Shown in pieces: positions 58,014-64,000 of a stretch of DNA of 64,000 nucleotides. Position 1 is the first letter of the stretch, and each line of letters begins with the position of its first letter. The notes under the pieces are model-generated. The model saw only the letters and a program-made list of their open reading frames with translations. It made no database searches and had not been told where the DNA came from. The translations under genes and the position numbers were made by a program. Origin of the DNA: Porodaedalea pini (Eukaryota > Basidiomycota > Agaricomycetes > Hymenochaetales > Hymenochaetaceae); assembly GCA_002794775.1 (NCBI GenBank), contig NBAY01000030.1, positions 248,001 to 312,000 of the forward strand. Reading direction: 5' to 3'.

Positions 58014-59340
58014 ACTGTTGATTATCGAACAAGGATCTATACGGAGGAGTAGAGGGGGTGTTAGAGAACAACCGTCATATTTATGCGATTCTGGTGGGAG
58101 GAGGCCCCCGAGATCGGAAGATGTTACGCCAAAGTTTCCCCTTCACATATACAATTTCGTTCCAGACCGGGAAGGAGACCGGTTATTTCGCAGCTCGGGC
58201 GATGGAGACTTTTTTTCCATGACTGAAGTGGCATCGGAGGTTTTCGAGAACGACTATCTGTAGGTCGCGAGGTCTGTCAACACGAAAATCAGTCAACTGA
58301 TACGTCACTGGCCTTTCGAAGCTCTCCAAGCAGTCCTCTTCCGAAAGATGTATGTGTTGCATCTAGCATTCTTTGTCACATGCTCACGAGGGTGCCAGTG
58401 GTACGTGGCGATAATCCATCGGAGCCTTCGACGCTCCAAAGTTTCGCCGAGGAATTGTAAATGAGGCGCTTCCGTAGGACACGACCAAGTTGTTACTCTC
58501 AAGACTTGCGGAACCTGCCTCTCCGTCGAGGCGAACACTCGCATAGTCGTGGAAGCTTGAATGTGAGGTGAGGTGCACGGAGGGAGGCAGTCAGTCCTAG
58601 CAATTCTAATACTCGTCACAAGTGAACTCTTATTGTCCTTCTAGTTTTTATCGTTTCGGGAGGATATTAGGCGACAGACCCGAATTTCGATATTGAATGT
58701 CCATAAGAAGGAGCAGTAATAGGTCAAGTCAGACAGATTCAGAGCTTTCAGGTTATAGCTTAAAATCAAGCCATCCGAGATAAACAGATGTCGTCAGAGG
58801 TGCAGAAGGGTGTAAGACCAGACATCTGCTTCTCATAAGGCCGTCGAAGATTTCGATATCGGTCCAAAGCGATGTGACGCTTCTACGTGTGTACAACGAT
58901 CTGCAATCTGCTCGCATTGAGTGCCCACAGAGCAACTCGCAGGAACCAAGTGGGTTCAGAAAATTAACTTGCGGTAGTTTGTCGGTATATTCAGAAGATC
59001 TATTCTTGTGCTTGAGAGTTTATCAGAAGCACGGCACGAAGGTGAGAAGGGAGCAGTGAGAGCGCACCTTCTCATGACTGCGACAAGCAATATCGAACCG
59101 CTTGCGTCATTCGTTGTAATTTCGGTCGTTCGCTATCTATCAACAGAGTAGGAACCGAAAATCTGGTCTGCACATGTAAGAGAATTAGATTTATACATTC
59201 AGGATACGTATGACGATGCGATGGAAGAAGTATAGGCATTGTGTGCCACCAAAGCAGTACAACTTGACCAAGATCCATGACGGTGGTAAGAGGGAGAGAA
59301 TGATGCAGTAGATGACACAAATGATATACCAAAGCAGAAA
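58014..59340. other. Intergenic, no recognised gene
   Basis: It contains the upstream region of the transporter gene and the 3' flank of ATG11. Frames reach only about 130 codons, show no known motif, and overlap on both strands. Confidence 0.5.
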
Positions 59341-62300
59341 TTACTGATAGTCGAATTTCTTCAACAGGTCCGAAGCAGGAGTGGGAGGTTCCACATCGGC
59401 ACCGCCCGCATTCGCGGTTTCAGCGGAGGAGCGTGAGGTCGAAGTCGAACTGGGATCAGAGTTTGAGGTACCCGCAGTATCCATAGACTGTCCGGGACCA
59501 GTTTGAAGACTAGGATTCGAGTCTACGGTCGCTTTCCTCCTTCGTCCAAGCGACATCGACATATTGAACGGCAGTAGACTTGCCAGAGCGCTGGTCGCTG
59601 TCGTAGTACCTGCCTTTGTGTTGGCGGTCAGGTTCGTAGATGATCTCTTACTGATCTTTACTATAGTGGCGGGAGTGACATGCTCCGAGGTCGTGCGTCG
59701 CCTGCTTGAGAGTATGTTCGACATCCCTTCTGACACGGACTGCGTCGGAGATGGCGTGGAAGAATCAATCGGGCCGCTAGCATACCGCTCATGCTTCTCA
59801 AGTGCTTCATCTCCTAATGTTCTAGTTCCGATCATTCCCCCAGACGACATAGATGAGGTCGGTGGTGAGTTCACAGGGTGCTCAGATGAAAGAGCGGTGG
59901 TCGCAGCTGCTTTTGATGTGGATGTGGATGCAGATGCGCATTTAGGGAACGGCGCCAATCGTCCACCACTAAAAGAAAGCCGTGATGACGAGCTGGCACG
60001 AGATCCGGGCCGTAATGGGGAAGGCACACTCGGAGAATGGGCAAGAGCGGCTACACGTGTGGGTGAAGGTGGAGGAGGGCCAGTGACTCGCGACGATGGC
60101 GATGGTGTTCTACTTCGCGAAGGCAAAGGCGGAGTTGCTGGAATCGTTTCTAGAGGATTTTCCGTCGAGTTTGCTTGCGCAAGGAGGCGTGATAGTGAGG
60201 ATGGGCCTGCTGTTGCCGAGTTTGACCGACTGCGTACAGGGAACAGATGCGAGTTTGGAGATCTCGTTGGACCTAATGGTTCAGCCGCAGAAGAACCATT
60301 CTGAGAGCCGTCATCCAAAGGGGGGCTTATGGGCCGTTCCAAAGGTGGAGAGCTAGACAGATGTTCTTGGTTTTGTTTGTTAGACGACTTCCTACGTTTT
60401 GCAGCGTCGGAGCCAGGACGGGTCCAGTCTTCAACCTCCAGCATGTAGTATTTAATCCCATCTCCTAAGCCATATGGATTACTACTAGGATCCTACGTGC
60501 ACGTCATCAGCATCTGTACTGCAGGAAGCGAGCGATAAATTATAAACTAACCCTGGCATCCACTATCCTCTCATTGATGGATGTGATGCGGGCTACAATC
60601 CACTCCCTGGATTTAAGCTGTTCGGCGAGACGTCCAGTGGCATTGAGAAAATAATGGGGAAAAGATACTGTTTAGAAGCTAGATGTTAACACCCTGTCTT
60701 CTGCAATTGAAATAACACCAACCGTTGAATGCCGCCCACGGCTTCGACACCGAATTCCGAGTAGGGAGGAAGAGCGCGAGGTCACCCTTCGCAAAGTTTC
60801 GGAACGTTATTTTCCCCTTGGCGCGCTCGCGGTATTCTCTGCACTGCTTCTGCCATTTGCGCACCACAGACCCCACTTTCGTAACAGTTTCCGAGAATGA
60901 GTCCAAATCATATGTCCGGAGTATCTCCAGCGCAGCGGCAGGATCCGTCGGATCAATAGGTGTCGCATCCTCGCGCAGTGGAGACATAGGAAGCCGTGGT
61001 GGTGACAGAACGACTGACTCAGACGGGTTTACGCCGTTTCTCAAGGCGGTCGCGGGATGCACGGAAAGTGGCTGTAAGGTGGTAAGCGCCTTTGAGTGGC
61101 AATCACGGAATGCGATAGCGACGTCTAGGATCTGTGCGACGAGGCGGTCGCGATCGCCGATCTTCTGCTCAAAGTCTGATTGTGACGCTCGCCCCTCAGA
61201 CAGATCATTTCGGAGAACTCGTTCGACGTGTCGGGCCTCCCGCAGTTCATGCTCTGTCCTCTGCAGCTCCTCTCGCAGACCGACCGCATCGGCGTTCAGA
61301 AGCTCGACCTCAGCGCGGACCTCCTTCAATTGCCGTTCATTTTCATCAAACTGTGCGCGTGTCTCGAAGAATCGCTGCTCAAGGACAGCACGGTCCCCAT
61401 CAGCCTCTGCGATGTGATCTCGCATGACGCGGTCATGCTCGAGCGCTTGTGCCCGGAGTAGCCGTTCTTTCTGCTCATTGACCTCTCGCAGTGCACGATT
61501 TGCCGCAGCATTCTCTGTACGTGCCGCCTCTATCTGGGCACGTAGATCCTCTCCACGTCCTCGCGCTTCTGCAAGGCTACGTAACGTCTCCGTCTGGTCG
61601 GATAGCAGTTGGGCAACGCGCTTCGCGTGCGTCGTCTCAAGCTTCTTCGCCTCTTCATGCTCATCCCGAGTACGCGAGAGCTCGAGTCTTAATGTCTCGG
61701 CCTCTTGCGCGTGGCTCGTGGCGTCCACCAATGCCTCGGCTTGCCCTTTACGGAGTGCTTCGACGTCTGCAAGCAGCTCTGTATGTCGCTGCTCGAGGAT
61801 CCTGCGAGCTTGAGATTCTGACTCATTCTGCGCCTTGAGTGAATGCATCTCACGCAAAAGCGTCTCTGATTGCTCGTGGTCATGCTCTGCTGATTCGGAA
61901 GACTTATGTAGATCCGTTCTAAGCAGCGCGATTTCGGCTTGATACTGCTCGCGCTCTTTGTTGAACGAATCGTCTCGCTCGCGTTTTTCCTTTTCGAGAA
62001 CCGCGACTTTCTCCGAGAGCTCGTGAAATGCAGCTTCATCAGCTTCGGTAACTTTTACTTCATGGTAAGTTAAAATACAACAAAATCGAAAGTTGAGGTT
62101 CTTACGTCTGCGTCGTGACATGGACATTCGAGAAGATGAAAGTACTACATAGATAGTTAGCATGCGAAGAGATAATCAGTGAAAATTACTGACATGACCG
62201 CTCCACAACCTTGTCAAAAGCTGATTCGATCCCGTTCATCCTACCAATAAGCTTGTCGAGTGCTGTACGAGTCTCTTGTAAGGAATGCGTGGTTGTGCGA

Positions 62301-64000
62301 GGGTCGGCTTGCAGATTGTGATTAAGCTCCTCAAGAAGCTGCATGAATGCATCTACATCCGCACGTTCGAGTACATACGCCTGATCGCCATCACTATCCC
62401 TGCCACCAGATGGCGAAAAGTCGATAGCTGGTACAGAATCATCCAGTCCACGGGTGTCGAAAGGCAGCTGACCGTGCACCTCTCCGCGGTAGATCTGGCG
62501 ACGCCGGCGCTCCGCAGCAGTAAGCTTCGCCATCACTTCCAGAATCGTCTGTGCACGCTGATAGAAGAACCGCGAGAACTCCCTCCGCCGCACGATCTCT
62601 ATGAGCGTTGCGCCATACGCGTAGAGCATATTATGCAATCGCTGGATGTGCGCGAAGCTGTTCTTAGCGCGGAAATCAGCCTGGAGCGAGCTCATGAGCC
62701 CCGGAAGCTGCACAAGGTCGGCGTTGAGCACGCTAATCCGGCGGAGCGCACCGATACAGAGCTCAGTTGAAAGGTTCTTAGTATCGGCGATACTTTCAAC
62801 TTCCTTTCGCAACTGTGCATCCGCTTGCTTCAGCTCGGGTAAGAGAGCATCCGAGTTGGAAGCATCAATGCGTGAAGCGATATCGCTGATCTTTTCGAAA
62901 GCGTCATGGGCGCGCCTCTCGCCTGATTCTGCACTTTCCAGAATGCGATTTGTCTGCAATGTTGTGCGAATTTGGTCAGCGCCCTCAGTCAGACGATCCA
63001 TGCACTCCTGCGCCTGCTCAAACCGCAGCGTCAATCCGTCTAGATGTTGTCTGAGCACCAATGGTCATGATGTAGTTTTACAAATGAGAGAACGCACCGC
63101 TTATCTTCGCGCACCCTTCTGCGACTTGGCGCATCTTGTCGTTTGCCACATAATCACCCAGCGTGCGGGCACGATCGCCTGCTTCAACTGCCCGCCGCGC
63201 GGCGGAACTAAGAAATGCCGGATGTATACGCACGGACGCGACAGCAGCGAGATCCGCGTCAAGCGCAGAGAGGAGTCTCCTGTGGTTCGCGAGCGCTTGT
63301 TGTGCGCCTTGGGCGAATGGCTCGAAGGCTTCCGAAAGTGCGAGAATGTTAAGGTCGAGGCTGCGAGACGCAATGCCGAGGGCCGTGCTCTGTTGCCGCA
63401 CCGAGCTCGCGGTGTGCGACACTGCATCGTAGTGCATGTGTGCGATGTGAAGGTAAGCTGCGGCAAGCTGGTGCGGGCGGAATGGAGGAGTCGACGAGAT
63501 GGCATCTGTGCGCCGTTAGCGAAATATACATCTCCAGGATCGGAGCACTTGCCTTCGATTGGCGGTTGCAGACAGGGTTGAATGCGTAGCTCCCGAAGCA
63601 CCTCGTGCAGATCATAATCCAAGTAGAACTTATTGAATACAAATATTGTCTGCAAAGCAATGAGCAAGTGCTAATACAAGCACAATCTTTCTACCCACAT
63701 CGTCTTGAGCTCCAGCTAAATCTCGGAGGTTCTCGTGTGTCAGGCGACGACCGTCCGAGAGATACGCTAAGACAGCCTCTTGGTCGACACCTGTCTCATC
63801 TTGAAGGAACCGTTCCAAGCTACTATCTCTGGCCAGAGTTCAATGGTTCGTTCTGATCTTAGAAACTAAAATCATACCTCTCGATCTCCCATAACGTTGA
63901 ATCAACCTCGAACAGTGTGTGAGTACTAAGGCAAGCTGACTCGGAAAGCAATATCGCAGGACTTACCTGAAATACCTCTCCGTCCTCTGCGCGACAAATA
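59341..64000 (-). CDS. ATG11: ATG11, selective-autophagy scaffold (N-terminus beyond the window)
   Basis: The stop is at 59341-59343. Reading inward, the C-terminal ATG11 domain is marked by KITFRNFAKGDLALFLPTRN, KPWAAFN and NPYGLGDGIKYYMLEVEDWT; a long Ser/Pro-rich tail follows (60444-59341). Before it is a long coiled coil (about 62040-61100, EKVAVLEKEKRERDD onward) and an APG17-like helical region (63580-62190). At the right edge the protein begins with text like ICRAEDGEVFQ, close to but not at the N-terminus, so the first codons lie beyond 64000. Atg11 links cargo receptors to the Atg1 kinase complex at the vacuole. In filamentous fungi it supports pexophagy and mitophagy. Confidence 0.9.

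Noticed and set aside
1..64000. CRISPR arrays, rRNA genes or prokaryotic operon signals
   Set aside because: None seen. Genes have spliceosomal introns and fungal content throughout.

Overview
The window comes from a filamentous basidiomycete, most likely a white-rot Agaricomycete. The genes are dense in short GT-AG introns. There is a complete manganese peroxidase, a Plavaka-type transposase, DUF6698-like proteins and a chromovirus-type Gypsy element, a mix typical of Agaricomycete genomes. No species is claimed.

The dominant structure is a large interrupted inverted repeat. Positions 1-18293 are repeated in reverse complement at 40775-49388, with only scattered substitutions and no net length change except one 9679-bp difference. 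Both arms stop at the same terminal sequence (CATCACAAAA). The right arm continues to 52471, where an inverted version of that terminus occurs, and the trinucleotide TAT flanks it on both sides. I read this as two copies, in opposite orientation, of one large DNA transposon. The right copy is complete at both ends (40775-52471, 11.7 kb, internally deleted). The left copy enters through the window's left edge and ends at 18293. Without its nested retrotransposon and without the deletion, the element would be about 15.1 kb. Its gene content is an orphan 'gene A', a broken DUF6698-like relic between direct repeats, a Plavaka transposase with a zinc finger, captured fragments including the N-terminal von Willebrand A (vWA) part of the DNA-repair gene KU70, and a full DUF6698-like gene.

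The left copy is interrupted at 3368-9608 by a young 6.2-kb Gypsy retrotransposon in the transposase's first exon. It has near-identical LTRs, a GAGAT target duplication, a Gag/Pol -1 frameshift signal, a chromodomain, and a primer site that matches its own 5' RNA end (Tf1/sushi-type self-priming).

Between the two copies lies a 22.5-kb host segment. It holds a UDP-glycosyltransferase (-), a TPR-CHAT peptidase-like gene (+, with a one-base frameshift), a secreted manganese peroxidase (-), an SH3-PX sorting nexin (-), two small single-membrane-pass proteins (+), and decayed TPR pieces. The right copy ends 20 bp before the start codon of PWP2, an rRNA-processing WD40 gene. After PWP2 come an MFS sugar transporter (-) and ATG11 (-, running off the right edge). 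The host genes belong to unrelated housekeeping or secreted functions; the transposon copies, not shared function, organise the window.
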